Below are positions 1-9,585 of a stretch of DNA of 64,000 bases, one piece after another. Location of the stretch: NCBI RefSeq assembly GCF_914767665.1, contig NC_059506.1, forward strand, positions 23,289,825-23,353,824. The letters are read 5' to 3'. Position 1 is the stretch's first letter. Every line of letters begins with the position of its first letter. The notes under the pieces were generated by a model, which worked only from the letters and a program-made list of their open reading frames with translations, ran no database searches and was not told the origin of the DNA. The position numbers were made by a program, and so were the translations under genes. Origin of the DNA: Harmonia axyridis. Lineage: Eukaryota; Arthropoda; Insecta; Coleoptera; Coccinellidae.

Positions 1-215
1 AGGTGACGAGATATTATACAAGAGAGATGAAAGAGATGGAGATTGAGAGATAATTGGCACACAAGATACACTTCTTCATGTAGCTTAGGTCGATTCCTCT
101 TTTACAATTTATGCTCATAAAATTTTGTTTTTTTAAATTTATTATAGTTGTGATCATTGTAAGAAATTTTGAATGATTTTGTGTTACCTATTTCTGAATG
201 AACTTCTTTCTTTCG

Positions 216-817
216 TTCTCAGTTGATGTTGAGCGTCAGTTACACCGGACAGTTGGTGTTATGGTATGGGGTGCTGTTGCACATGCAAGTAGATCACCTT
301 TAGTCTTTATTCGAGGTAACATGACAACGCTGCGTTACATGCAAGAAATAGTGGAGCCATATGTTCTCCCTTACCTTTACCGGCTCGAAAATTCAATATA
401 TCAACAAGATAATGCCCGACCTCATGTTGCCAGAGTTTGTTTAAACTCTTTCGAAGCGACCCATATGTGAATCTTTTGACATGGTCGCCCAGATCCCCTG
501 ATCTTTCGCCCATAGAGCATGTATGGGACATCATGGGTATAAGGCTTGGAAATTTACCTCAGCCCCCACGAACTTCGGCGGCTCTGAGACATGAAGTACA
601 GGTAGCTTGGGATAGTATCCCTAAAGAAGAAATAGACCATCTTATAGGATCAATGCCGAGGCGTGTTGGAGAATGTTTAAATAATAGCGGTAGACAAAGA
701 CACCCTTCATTTTTTTCTCCAATTTTTAATCATTCACTACTTGATATACTATCTGTGTTTCAAAAAAAAAATTAAATTTAAATAGCTCCTTCTGAGTGTT
801 GCAATTCCTTTGTCAGT
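216..817 (+). mobile_element. Tc1-like (DD34E) transposon, 5'-truncated, frameshifted transposase
   Basis: Only the C-terminal half of a Tc1-type transposase is present. The frame from about 222 to 470 carries VMVWGAVAHASRSP and the second catalytic Asp in QQDNARPHVA. Near 465 the frame shifts, and the frame through about 705 carries SPRSPDLSPIEHVWD with the catalytic Glu. The D-to-E spacing fits DD34E. The N-terminal DNA-binding part and first catalytic Asp are missing, because similarity to the second copy (13586-14808) begins at about 216. The right end, CTCCTTCTGAGTGTTGCAAT through CTTTGTCAGT, is shared with that copy and is followed by a TA at 818-819. It is a dead fragment. Confidence 0.88.
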
Positions 818-819
818 TA

Positions 820-1272
820 GTATAACTATCGTTTGTCGTATCGGGTATGATTGAAATAAATTTAAAGCAATAAAGATGTTCTTCCGGTACCTTTGGCGGT
901 AGAGGGACGCGAATTGCGCAATACGTTCCCTACCTTCACACAGCTTTTTGTTCTGTTACTTCTATAAGGTGCAATTTTTATTTTTTCCCTTCATTATAAT
1001 AACGCTAAAACCATATCCTTTTGTCCCCAAAACCGCACTCAGAATCAAATTCAAATGTGCCCCAAGCAATGAAATTGTTTACAAGGAGTATTGAAACAAA
1101 AAGTTGTTAAATTATCTTTCAGAAATGCAGTTGCTCTTATATAACAACAAAATAATACAAAATACTACTGTACTTTTTGTATGATTCACTAAACTATAAT
1201 CGTTCAGTTTTACAGCAGATTATCATGAAACATCGCAAGCGCGTGATCTCATAGCATTCAACGTATTGAGCT
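820..1272. other. Intergenic, no recognised gene
   Basis: This stretch has no coding similarity that can be recognised on either strand. It is ordinary AT-rich sequence between a Tc1 remnant and a fold-back element. Confidence 0.5.
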
Positions 1273-1799
1273 AAGTTTATTTAATTTTATATGTAGGCGC
1301 CTTTCAACAATCACAAACATTCAATCTTCAGGAAAATACCTTACATATTTTGAACTTGGTAGTATCATTGGTCGAGATGTGCGTTTGAAAGCTCAATAAG
1401 AAAGAAAGAAGAGTTTATTTACACGTTCATACAAAATATTTTTACAATAGTTTCAGTTAATTACATACAATTGATAATAAAGTCTATAAAAACATAAAGT
1501 CTGTAAAAATTATTTTACAAGGATGATGTAATTCAGTTTTAAGTGTATAATCAAACATATTTAAAACCGAATTACATTATCCTTGTAGAAAATTTTTTAT
1601 AGACTTTATGTCCTATTTTTATGAAAAATGTAGTAAAGCAAAAATTAATCGCAGAAACTATCAATTATTGAGCTTTCAAACGCACATCGCGATCAATCAT
1701 ACTACCAAGATTACCAAGTTCAAATTATGTAAGATATTTTCCTGAAGATTGAATGTTTGCGAATGTTCAGAGGTGCCTACATATAAAATTAAATAAATG
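1273..1799. repeat. Fold-back (long inverted repeat) element FB1
   Basis: Positions 1273-1398 reappear as the reverse complement at 1667-1799, with a few substitutions and a short insertion. The shared sequence includes the stretch around TATGTAGGCGCC and GTGCGTTTGAAAGCTCAAT. A second inner palindrome (about 1513-1587, TTACAAGGATGATGTAATTC and its inverse) and TAAAGTCTATAAA blocks lie between them, so the whole 527 bp could fold into one stem. It has no coding capacity. The form suits a non-autonomous MITE-like element; the parent family is not identified. Confidence 0.8.
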
Positions 1800-1810
1800 T
1801 GGCGTTATCT

Positions 1811-2266
1811 TCAGGCTTTTATAATATTGGAATATCCACTCAAGTATTGCACCAATTTGGAATGTTTACCCTTGTTAGAAATTCTAGCCTCAAGCTCTAG
1901 ATAGCATTCATTTCGCGAGTTGCAATACCTACTACCAAAGATCAAAAGATGAAAATTATGAAGCGGTATAATGGGAAACACACCAGCGAGCAAACAATGA
2001 ATTCGTTTGTTATTGCTTTCCAGAATGAGCCAATTCCGTTCCACATTCCACCAGTCGTCCAATAATTCGGAAGTTTGAGAAATGTAGATGAATTCATAAC
2101 TTCCGAGTGTACGGAAATATCGATAAACCACTCGCAAAGCGAATTTAATGAGGAACGTCAGAATAGGAAGATGGATATGTGTGCGGATGCCGAAATCAGG
2201 GCACCAACTTCGTTGAATTATTAGACAGGCCAACAAAATGAAATATAGGTGCGGGAAATCCAACAA
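1811..2266 (-). CDS. Uncharacterised 151-aa ORF
   Basis: An open frame of 151 codons begins with MLDFPHLYFILLACLIIQRS, so its N-terminus is hydrophobic, and a second hydrophobic run (LPILTFLIKFALRVVYRYF) follows at about residues 33-52. It resembles no transposase or RT that I recognise. A chemoreceptor-like or other membrane protein fragment is possible, but there is no diagnostic motif. It abuts a fold-back element at its 3' side. It may be a chance ORF or a decayed exon. Confidence 0.2.
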   Translation of the reverse strand: MLDFPHLYFILLACLIIQRSWCPDFGIRTHIHLPILTFLIKFALRVVYRYFRTLGSYEFIYISQTSELLDDWWNVERNWLILESNNKRIHCLLAGVFPIIPLHNFHLLIFGSRYCNSRNECYLELEARISNKGKHSKLVQYLSGYSNIIKA

Positions 2267-2367
2267 CTGATTTTGAATGTGCTGATTTCAAACCACCACT
2301 AGATTTTTCATCAGCTCTATTTTTGATTTATAGGTTATATTTGATGTTAATTGTGATAGTAGCTAGA

Positions 2368-2450
2368 GATTCACGGTTTGACTTGATATTTAAGATACTT
2401 GACTTGGCTTGGAGTTGAATTCAAGACAAGTTCAAGTCAAATAGTAATTT
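2368..2450. repeat. CTTGA-rich dispersed repeat, copy 1
   Basis: The block starts with GATTCACGGTTTGACTTGAT and continues with repeated CTTGACTTG and CAAGTCAA words. Related blocks lie at about 21140-21235 (same strand) and about 25055-25170 (opposite strand, ending GTGAATCCCTA). The shared GGATTCACG edge followed by CTTGA repeats suggests a short DNA-transposon terminal segment. The family is not identified. Confidence 0.5.
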
Positions 2451-2565
2451 TTCACTATAAAGTATTCATTTTCAAGTATTTGAAAAAAATCAATTACATC
2501 CTATCAAGCTACTTCATTTTTAGCAGTTTTATTGTGTAGTATGAACATTTATTAAACTTATTGTA

Positions 2566-3865
2566 ACGGGTGTTTTTTTCGAGGTATATAACTTTAAGTT
2601 GGCATTACTGTTCAAGATGGCTACCGATTTAACAGCTGTCAAGTGATTCATTCTCAGTTTAGTTTGGCAATTCATCATGAATAGACTCACGCCTGAACAA
2701 CATTTGAAAATAGTGCAATTTTATTTCGAAAATAATGGTTCTGTGCGGAATACGTATCGCGCACTACGTCTATTTTATCGTCGACAAAATCGTCCATCAG
2801 AGCAGTTAATTCGATTAACCATGAAACGTTTTCGCACCACGTTTACTCTTATTGATAACTCGCATCCCCAGAGACGCCGTACGGTGCGTACAGAAGAAGC
2901 TATTCCTGCTGTAGAACGTAGCATTGAGGAAGACCCGAATGAGTCTATCCGCCATCGAGCACAGGAATTGGATCTGTGTCCATCCACTTTATGGAAGATT
3001 TTTCGGAAGGATCTTTGTTTGCGTGCTTACAAAATCCAACTCGTGCAAGAATTGAAGCCGAACGATCATCAAGTAAGGCGTAGATTCGTCGAATGGGCCC
3101 AAAATGAGATTGCCGTTGTTCCCGATTTTCATAAGCGAATTTTGTTTAGCGATGAAGCTCACTTCTGGTTGAATGGCTACGTCAACAAACAAAACTGCCG
3201 CATTTGGAGTGAAGCTAATCCTCATGTGTATGTCGAAACATCGTTACATTAAGAAAAACTGACTGTTTGGTGCGCTTTATGGGCTGGTGGAATTATTGGT
3301 CCGTACTTCTTCAAAAACGATGATGACCAGAATGTTATAGTCAATGGTGATCGGTATAGAGCCATGATTACTAACTTTTTCAATCCTGAATTGAACAACC
3401 ATGATGTCCAGGAGCTGTGTTTCCAACAAGACGGCGCAACATGTCACACAGCTCGTGCCACAATCGATTTATTGAAAGACACGTTTGGTGACCGCCTAAT
3501 TACACGATTTGGACCTGTGAATTGGCCTCCAAGATCTTGTGATATAACACTGCTAGACTACTTTCTGTGGGGCTATGTAAAGTCATTGGTCTATGCGGAT
3601 AAGCCATAAACCCTTGACCATTTGGAAGACAACATTCGCCGAGTTATTGTCGATATACGGCCACAAATGTTGTAAAAAGTCATCGAAAATTGGATGTCCA
3701 GATTGGACTACATCCGAGCCATCCGTGGCGGTCATATGCCAGAAATCATATTTAAAATGTAATGCCACAAGATTATCTTGCGGATAAATAAAATTCATGT
3801 CAATCGAATAATCCATAGTTGTTTTATTGCAATTTAAAGTTCTATAGCCCAAAAAAAACACCCTT
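2566..3865 (+). mobile_element. Mariner-type transposon, DD41D, near full length
   Basis: Terminal inverted repeats are visible. The left end GGGTGTTTTTTTCGAGGTAT and the reverse complement of the right end, GGGTGTTTTTTTTGGGCTAT, continue on both sides into ACTTTAA. TA dinucleotides flank both ends (2564-2565 and 3866-3867). The 1.3-kb length is that of a complete mariner. It holds one long transposase reading frame interrupted by three stops. Confidence 0.9.
2677..3762 (+). pseudogene. DD41D mariner transposase with three in-frame stops
   Basis: The frame runs 362 codons from ATG 2677 to TAA 3762 without a frameshift but with stops at 3250, 3607 and 3673. The N-terminal helix-turn-helix region (MNRLTPEQHLKIVQFYFENN onward) is followed by catalytic D159 in LFSDEAHFWLNG, D252 in FQQDGATCH and D294 in LLDYFLWG. 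The 41 residues between the last two Asp define DD41D, the spacing reported for rosa-type mariners. The neighbouring WPPRSCD motif is typical of this insect group. The stops look like later point changes in a formerly intact gene. Confidence 0.9.
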
Positions 3866-3969
3866 TATAAAATAACAAAAAGTATCAACTTTTTCAAAAC
3901 TTCAACATACTGTTTCTTGATATTGAGAAACCTCCAAGCACTGTTTGATTACATCATTTTCCATCCAGA

Positions 3970-4258
3970 ATCAAAGACACATAAGGCATGTTTTAGATTT
4001 GTCGCCTAAAATATTGTAGGTTTTCGTAACTGTGAGACAAACTCTGGAGAATTATCTTTCAACAGGAGCTGAAGATGCTGTCGTTGATAAAAAATATTTG
4101 ACCATTTCAGCCATGTTTGGAAAACTTTTTCGCGCCTCTTTCACCATTCTAAAATCTCTTCGAAATTTTTCTAAATTAAAATTAATCAATTCGGAATTTA
4201 ATTCATTCGATATTAAATAAAGATCATCGTGAGTAACCGTCATTGTAGTGTACGCCAA
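3970..4258 (-). pseudogene. hAT transposase C-terminal (dimerisation) fragment
   Basis: Reading the minus strand, MAEMVKYFLSTTASSAPVER is followed by a stop and then FSRVCLTVTKTYNILGDKSK and a further stop. This is the hAT family dimerisation signature, in which an aliphatic-rich 'SxPATSAPVER-FS-AG-IVTKKRN-L' pattern is expected. No catalytic region, TIR or 8-bp duplication was found nearby, so this is an isolated scrap. Confidence 0.75.
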
Positions 4259-4810
4259 AGGTACGTGTCTGTATAAGAAATTGGGCCAAGAAACATGACC
4301 TCTGAGTGTTCTTTGTACTTTTGAATATGTTTTTTAGTTGAATATTCAAGTTTAACGTTATTTATTCTTCTCATTAAAGTTATTGAAAAAAAAAATGATA
4401 ACATTTATTTTAGCTATTATAGGTAGCTAATGAAACAAGTTATTTATGTTCGCATTTCGAAATCAAAAATCTATCAAGTTTTTTCGAGTATTACATAACT
4501 GATTCAAAGAAAATTGAAAAAAAAGTTGTGGCCACTTAACACCAAATATTTCAAAGATGATGAAATTTTTTGGCAATCATTCTTCTCTCTAGAGCTTTAA
4601 GAAAGCATCAATTGAATCGGACACTCTAATCTCATAGTTTTCACAAAATTAATTCTTTTTTGAAACAACTTAGAGATCCTCTTAAAATTCGGAAAATCGT
4701 TATAGTTTATAGTAACCATCCACTTTTGATCTATAGTTGATTGGACCAAATTAGTTGCAATTGACCTCAAGTATGATTCCCTCAAAGGATCTCCTTCACT
4801 TCGAATTACC
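4259..4810. other. Intergenic, no recognised gene
   Basis: AT-rich sequence. I see no coding, RNA or clear repeat structure here. Confidence 0.5.
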
Positions 4811-4849
4811 AAACACTCTATATATTCCTGGCATTATACCGGAATCGAC

Positions 4850-5113
4850 TTGCTTGCGGCAGGTTTTGTAGCCTCTTACTTGCATTCTCGCAAGTTTAGA
4901 GCAAGCATTGACGGGGTACTTTCTTCAGAGAGGTCTCTTTCAGCCGGAGTATCTCTGCTGTCTACGTTATTGTTTACAATATATGTATCCGACATGCCGA
5001 AAACGGAGAAAACCTCCATGGCACTGTACGCTGATGAAACCGCCATTCTTGCCAGTTTTTGGTGTCCTAAAATGGAAACGGAGTATCTACAAGAAGCCAT
5101 CTACAGACTGTGA
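4850..5113 (+). pseudogene. Jockey-like LINE reverse transcriptase fragment
   Basis: The 87-aa frame contains the RT core: a degraded AGVPQGS motif (AGVSLLSTLLFTIYVSDMPK) and ALYADETAI in place of YADDTAI. The second catalytic Asp of the YADD box is changed to Glu, and the Gln-Gly of the PQG motif is lost. The fragment lacks the endonuclease and the 3' end. The DMPK and ALYADETAI context is typical of Jockey-type elements, but the clade is inferred from a short segment. Confidence 0.75.
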
Positions 5114-5769
5114 AATAAAAAATCACGCAGACCCTCTCATAAGGAAGGCTTGCGACTATAATGAAAAAGCCCCTAGAAAGCATAAAAGACCGAAGATGGC
5201 ACTTCTCTAGGAAGTGTGTATTTTAATACACACGGAATTTGGCTTTAGCCAAATTCCGACTAGCACAGAGATCGTGTAATGATGACCTTCTGAGTGGCAT
5301 ATTGCCAACTGCTAGAGCAGTTCAAAATAGCTCACCAGAGGTGAATTATATTGAGACGAGCAGTAAGAGGCCAAAAGCCTAACTGCAGAAGAGAAAGAAG
5401 TTCCAAGGAATCGATCTTACACTAGGTTAACCGGCCCTGCTCAATCCTGTTGGAAATGTTGTTGCCTTTTCAATTTTAAATCTGTTGAATCTATCAAGAT
5501 CGAAATTGAATTTTGTTATTTAAAAAACAATTTCAAGCATTCGAAGCAATGAAATATTTTTCAGAAACGCCCTGTAACTTGACAACGAATCAATTCATCT
5601 TTGATCTGCTTTCTGATATTCGATTATTTCGAAAAAAGAGATCGGGGGTCCTTGAAGATTTTTCTCTGGTATTATAATTCTTGAGATGCTCTCTTTTGTA
5701 TAATAGAAAATTCGAGAAGAATATCAAAAGAATACCTAATATTTCCTAGATCAACAGAGTTGATATGAT
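5114..5769. other. Intergenic; contains a perfect hairpin at 5233-5258
   Basis: No gene is recognised. CGGAATTTGGC (5233-5243) and GCCAAATTCCG (5248-5258) form an 11-bp perfect stem around TTTA. Confidence 0.5.
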
Positions 5770-6033
5770 ATGATAATTTCAAGCTTGGTCCGAAATTCCA
5801 AGCTGGTCATTACATTAAAACATTTGAAACCATATAAAATTTGTGACGGCGACTTTCTTCGGATTGATGATTGTTTACTATTTCTCTCCTATATTACCTC
5901 GGGCGCCAATTGCGATAGGTTTTATAAGGTCGCAATTCCTTACGTCGCTCACTATTATCGACCCTGGGTAGCTTTTAAACAGTTGGAGAAGGGTTCGATT
6001 CAATCTAAGGTAAGAGCGATTGACCAGTGGTGA
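5770..6033 (+). CDS. Uncharacterised 87-aa ORF
   Basis: The frame reads MIISSLVRNSKLVITLKHLK then PYKICDGD. The LKHLKPYK segment loosely recalls the end of LTR-retrotransposon integrases, where 'V..LKPY' is common, but no integrase core is present and the match is short. It precedes the 220-bp satellite by about 400 bp. It may be a chance ORF. Confidence 0.15.
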   Translation: MIISSLVRNSKLVITLKHLKPYKICDGDFLRIDDCLLFLSYITSGANCDRFYKVAIPYVAHYYRPWVAFKQLEKGSIQSKVRAIDQW

Positions 6034-6424
6034 TTTATTTCGCTAAACGGCAGTAAATGTCTATGAGATAAATAAAAGACACCCTGACGAAACACACTAT
6101 ATTTAACAATATCCGTTCCCTTATGTACAACACCAAATTATATACAACACTATCCTATATATACAATAATGCAAAAGGCTACTAAACACCAAAAGCCAAT
6201 ATTTACAATGCAACACGGTACGGAACGAGAACTAAGCGAGGTGAGCAGGTGGCGTATACCAAGCAGCAGAAATGAGTAAGCAGTGAGCAAGCAAATTGAG
6301 CGATGATAAAAACGGTTAAGTGCGGACAAGCGTGGAAAGCATGCAGATTGGCGTGTGAAATGCAGTCTAATAAGTCAGATGTGACTACCTATCCTGTGTT
6401 CCGTACGGTCCGGTTCGATACCTC
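6034..6424. other. Leader to the satellite, no recognised gene
   Basis: This stretch is relatively GC-richer and purine-rich, with no recognised coding. It leads without a break into the first satellite unit. Confidence 0.4.
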
Positions 6425-8480
6425 TTTATTAGAAACAGCAAGCCTGAACAATATCTTCGAATCAGGTCTTGCATCGGCGCATCCACCAAAAATTGATATT
6501 AAGTCAGATTGGGCAGGGTGACTCACCGAAATGACCACGGTGATCAGTGAATCGGAAATACGCGACCCCTCTCCACAAGATAAGGAATTCCGCCTGGTGG
6601 TCCCAAATAAGAGTTGCTCGCAATAAGGGACCCGACACACGGATTCCACTTGAGAAAGTTGGGTCTTAGAAACAGATTTCAATCAGGGTATTTGTCGGCG
6701 CATCCACCAAAATAAATCTCAGGTCGGACTGGGCAGGGTGACTCACCGAAATGACCACGGTGATCCGTGAATCGGAAATAAGCGACCCCGCTCCACAAGA
6801 TAAGGAATTCTGTCTGGTGGTCCCAAATAAGAGTTGCTCGCAATAAGGGACCCGACACACAGATTCCACCTGAGAAAGTTGGGTCTTAGAAACAGATTTC
6901 AATCAGGGTATTTGTCGGCGCACCCACCAAAATAAATCTAAGAAATAAATTTCGTTCGGGGTATACTCTGGCGCATCCACCAATTCCAGACTCGAGTCAG
7001 ACAGGACAGGGTAATTCGCCGAAAAGGCTGCTGTGATCCGGAGATCGGAATTAAGCGACCCCTCTCCCCAAGATAAGGAGTTATGCCTGGTAGTTCCAAA
7101 TAAGAGTTGCTCGCAATAAGGAACCGGACAGACAAACTCCACTTGAGAAAGAAAGATCTAAGAAATAAATTTCACTCAGGGTATACTTCGGCGCATCCAC
7201 CAATTCACGACTCGAGTCAGACCGGACAGGGTAATTAGCCCAAAACACCGCGGTGATCGGAAATTAGCGACCCCTCTCCTCAAGATAAGGAGTTCTGCCT
7301 GGTAGTTCCAAATAAGAGTTGCTCGCAATAAGGAACCGGACAGACAAACTCCACTTGAGAAAAAAAGATCTAAGAAATGAATTTCGCTCAGGGTATACTT
7401 CGGCGCATCCACCAATTCACGACTCGAGTCAGATCGGACAGGGTAATTAGCCCAAAACACCGCGGTGATCCGGAGATCGGAAATTAGCGACCCCTCTCCT
7501 CAAGATAAGGAGTTCTGCCTGGTAGTTCCAAATAAGAGTTGCTCGCAATAAGGAACCGGACAGACAAACTCCACTTGAGAAAGAAAGATCTAAGAAATGA
7601 ATTTCGTTCAGGGTATACTTTGGCGCATCCACCAATTCTAGACTCGAGTCAGACCGGACAGGGTAATTAGCCCAAAACACCGCGGTGATCCGGAGATCGG
7701 AATTAAGCGACCCCTCTCCCCAAGATAAGGAGTTATGCCTGGTAGTTCCAAATAAGAGTTGCTCGCAATAAGGAACCGGACAGACAAACTCCACTTGAGA
7801 AAGAAAGATCTAAGAAATGAATTTCGTTCAGGGTATACTTTGGCGCATCCACCAATTCTAGACTCGAGTCAGACCGGACAGGGTAATTAGCCCAAAACAC
7901 TGCCGTGATCCGGAGATCGGAAATTAGCGACCCCTCTCCTCAAGATAAGGAGTTCTGCCTGGTAGTTCCAAATAAGAGTTGCTCGCAATAAGGAACCGGA
8001 CAGACAAACTCCACTTGAGAAAGAAAGATCTAAGAAATAAATTTCGTTCAGGGTATACTGTGGCGCATCCACCAATTCACGACTCGAGTCAGACCGGACA
8101 GGGTAATTAGCCCAAAAGACCACGGTGATCCAGAGATCGGAAATTAGCGACCCCTCTCCTCAAGATAAGGAGTTCTGCCTGGTAGTTCCAAATAAGAGTT
8201 GCTCGCAATAAGGAACCGAACAGACAAACTCCACTTGAGAAAGAAAGATCAAAGAAATAAATTTCACTTACGGTATACCTCGGCGCATCCACCAATTAAC
8301 GACTCGAGTCGGACCGGACAGGGTAATTAACCTTAAAGACCGCAGTGATCCGGAGATCGGAAATAAACGACCCCTCTCCCCAAGATAAGGAGTTTTGCCT
8401 GGTAGTTCCAAATAAGAGTTGCTCGCAATAAGGAACCGAACAGACAAACTCCACTTGAGAAAGAAAGATCTAAGAAATAA
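6425..8480. repeat. Tandem array of a 220-bp satellite, about nine units
   Basis: The word CAAATAAGAGTTGCTCGCAA begins at 6604, 6824, 7097, 7309, 7529, 7749, 7969, 8189 and 8409. The spacings are 220, 273, 212, then 220 five times. Units 1-2 form one subtype (GGGACCCGACACAC, GACTCACCGAAATGACCACG). Units 3-9 form a second (GGAACCGGACAGACAAACTC, with the palindrome GACTCGAGTC). The 273-bp spacing marks the junction between subtypes. The minus-strand ORFs inside change frame from unit to unit, since 220 is not a multiple of three, and are not genes. Confidence 0.95.
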
Positions 8481-9141
8481 AATAAATTACAAATAAATCA
8501 CACTCGGAAAGTATCGATGGAACACAGGAAAGTCACCGATAATACAGACAGGAATAAAACGGTTCTTACCAATCCTAAGAATTTCCCACTTCACTACACG
8601 AACTCAAATTCTTTTCGTGTACGGGCTAAGTGCAAATTCACGAATATAAAATACGGCACTAAAACGTCCAACGTTCAAAAGAAAAATTGCAAACTAAAAA
8701 TTAAACTCTAAATTGTTACTCAAGAAAATCCGCTCAATAACTATGAAAATATATAGCTCGAAGACGCCGACAGGAGTAAATCGGAAAATATCTTAATACT
8801 TCGAAGACACCGGCAAGAATAATCCTCCTTTTCCGAAATACTTCACTTGTAATCTCGGTTGGAAGGGGAAAATTTCGAGTTTCGAAATCGGCGGTATACC
8901 TATGAAAAACGAACGACAACATGTAAAAAAGAACATATTGAAGAGATAACGTCTATCGCGTTGTCGCTCGAAAGTTTTTATACATAGGCTGATATTTTAA
9001 ATTGCATCGTTATATTTTCATGAAATAAATAAATCAGAAATTATTCCAAATGAAAATTTTTGAATTGGACGAAAAATACCTTCACTGCTCTCAATTAATA
9101 TTTTATTTTCACCTACTCAGATGACTGGTAGAATAATGATG
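8481..9141. other. Satellite flank, no recognised gene
   Basis: There is no recognised coding. A weak tandem duplication of about 54 bp (TCGAAGACGCCGACAGGAG, then TCGAAGACACCGGCAAGAA) occurs near 8758-8860. Confidence 0.4.
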
Positions 9142-9296
9142 GAATTCTAAACCAGGGGCAAATTATACTGGGTGATTCTAATAAAATAATCATTGAATTC
9201 TAAACCTGGGTAAATTATACTAGGTGATTCTAGTAAAATAATTATTGAATTCTTGACCTGGTCTAAATTATACCGGGTGATTCTAGTAACGAATTT
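9142..9296. repeat. Three tandem copies of a 52-53 bp repeat
   Basis: Units begin with GAATTCT at 9142, 9195 and 9247. Each continues with an ACCTGGG-like word, AAATTATACYRGGTGATTCT and then AGTAAAATAAT in the first two. Divergence between units is moderate. Confidence 0.85.
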
Positions 9297-9330
9297 CACT
9301 TCGTTACAAATTCAAGAGAAATATTGAAAA

Positions 9331-9585
9331 GAAGTAACCAATATTTTCCTGATTACAAATTCGATCGGCATAAAATTTCAGCAGAATATCGAAAAAATTA
9401 CACAATTTCACTGACGTGAAGTTGATAGTTTGTGAGCTCACCAATGGCAATTTTGAAGACCACTGAACTGTAAATAGTGTAGTGAGGACTTCACGTCAGT
9501 ACTTTCTTCTTCTTTTTTTCGATATTTTGCTAGAATTTCATCCTAATCGGATCTATTATAACGCAAATATTGGGTACTTTACAGG
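9331..9585. repeat. Palindromic MITE-like element FB2
   Basis: The left arm, including CAGCAGAATATCGAAAAAA and ACTGACGTGAAGT at 9410-9422, is matched by the inverse at right, ACTTCACGTCAGT (9488-9500) and TTTTTTCGATATTTTGCTAG. The outer parts (AAGTAACCAATATTTT and AAAGTACCCAATATTTG) also pair. It is about 250 bp with a short central loop and no coding. Confidence 0.75.

Noticed and set aside
6389..8295. Series of minus-strand ORFs in the satellite (MEFVCPVPYCEQLLFGTT-like)
   Set aside because: They repeat only because the DNA repeats, and the 220-bp period shifts the frame each unit. No start, domain or flanking gene structure supports coding.
6425..8480. CRISPR-like array
   Set aside because: Units are 220 bp and tandem without short unique spacers, and the sequence is eukaryotic.
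6425..8480. Hammerhead ribozyme in the satellite
   Set aside because: I looked for the CTGATGA and GAAA core words in suitable arrangement on both strands and did not find them.
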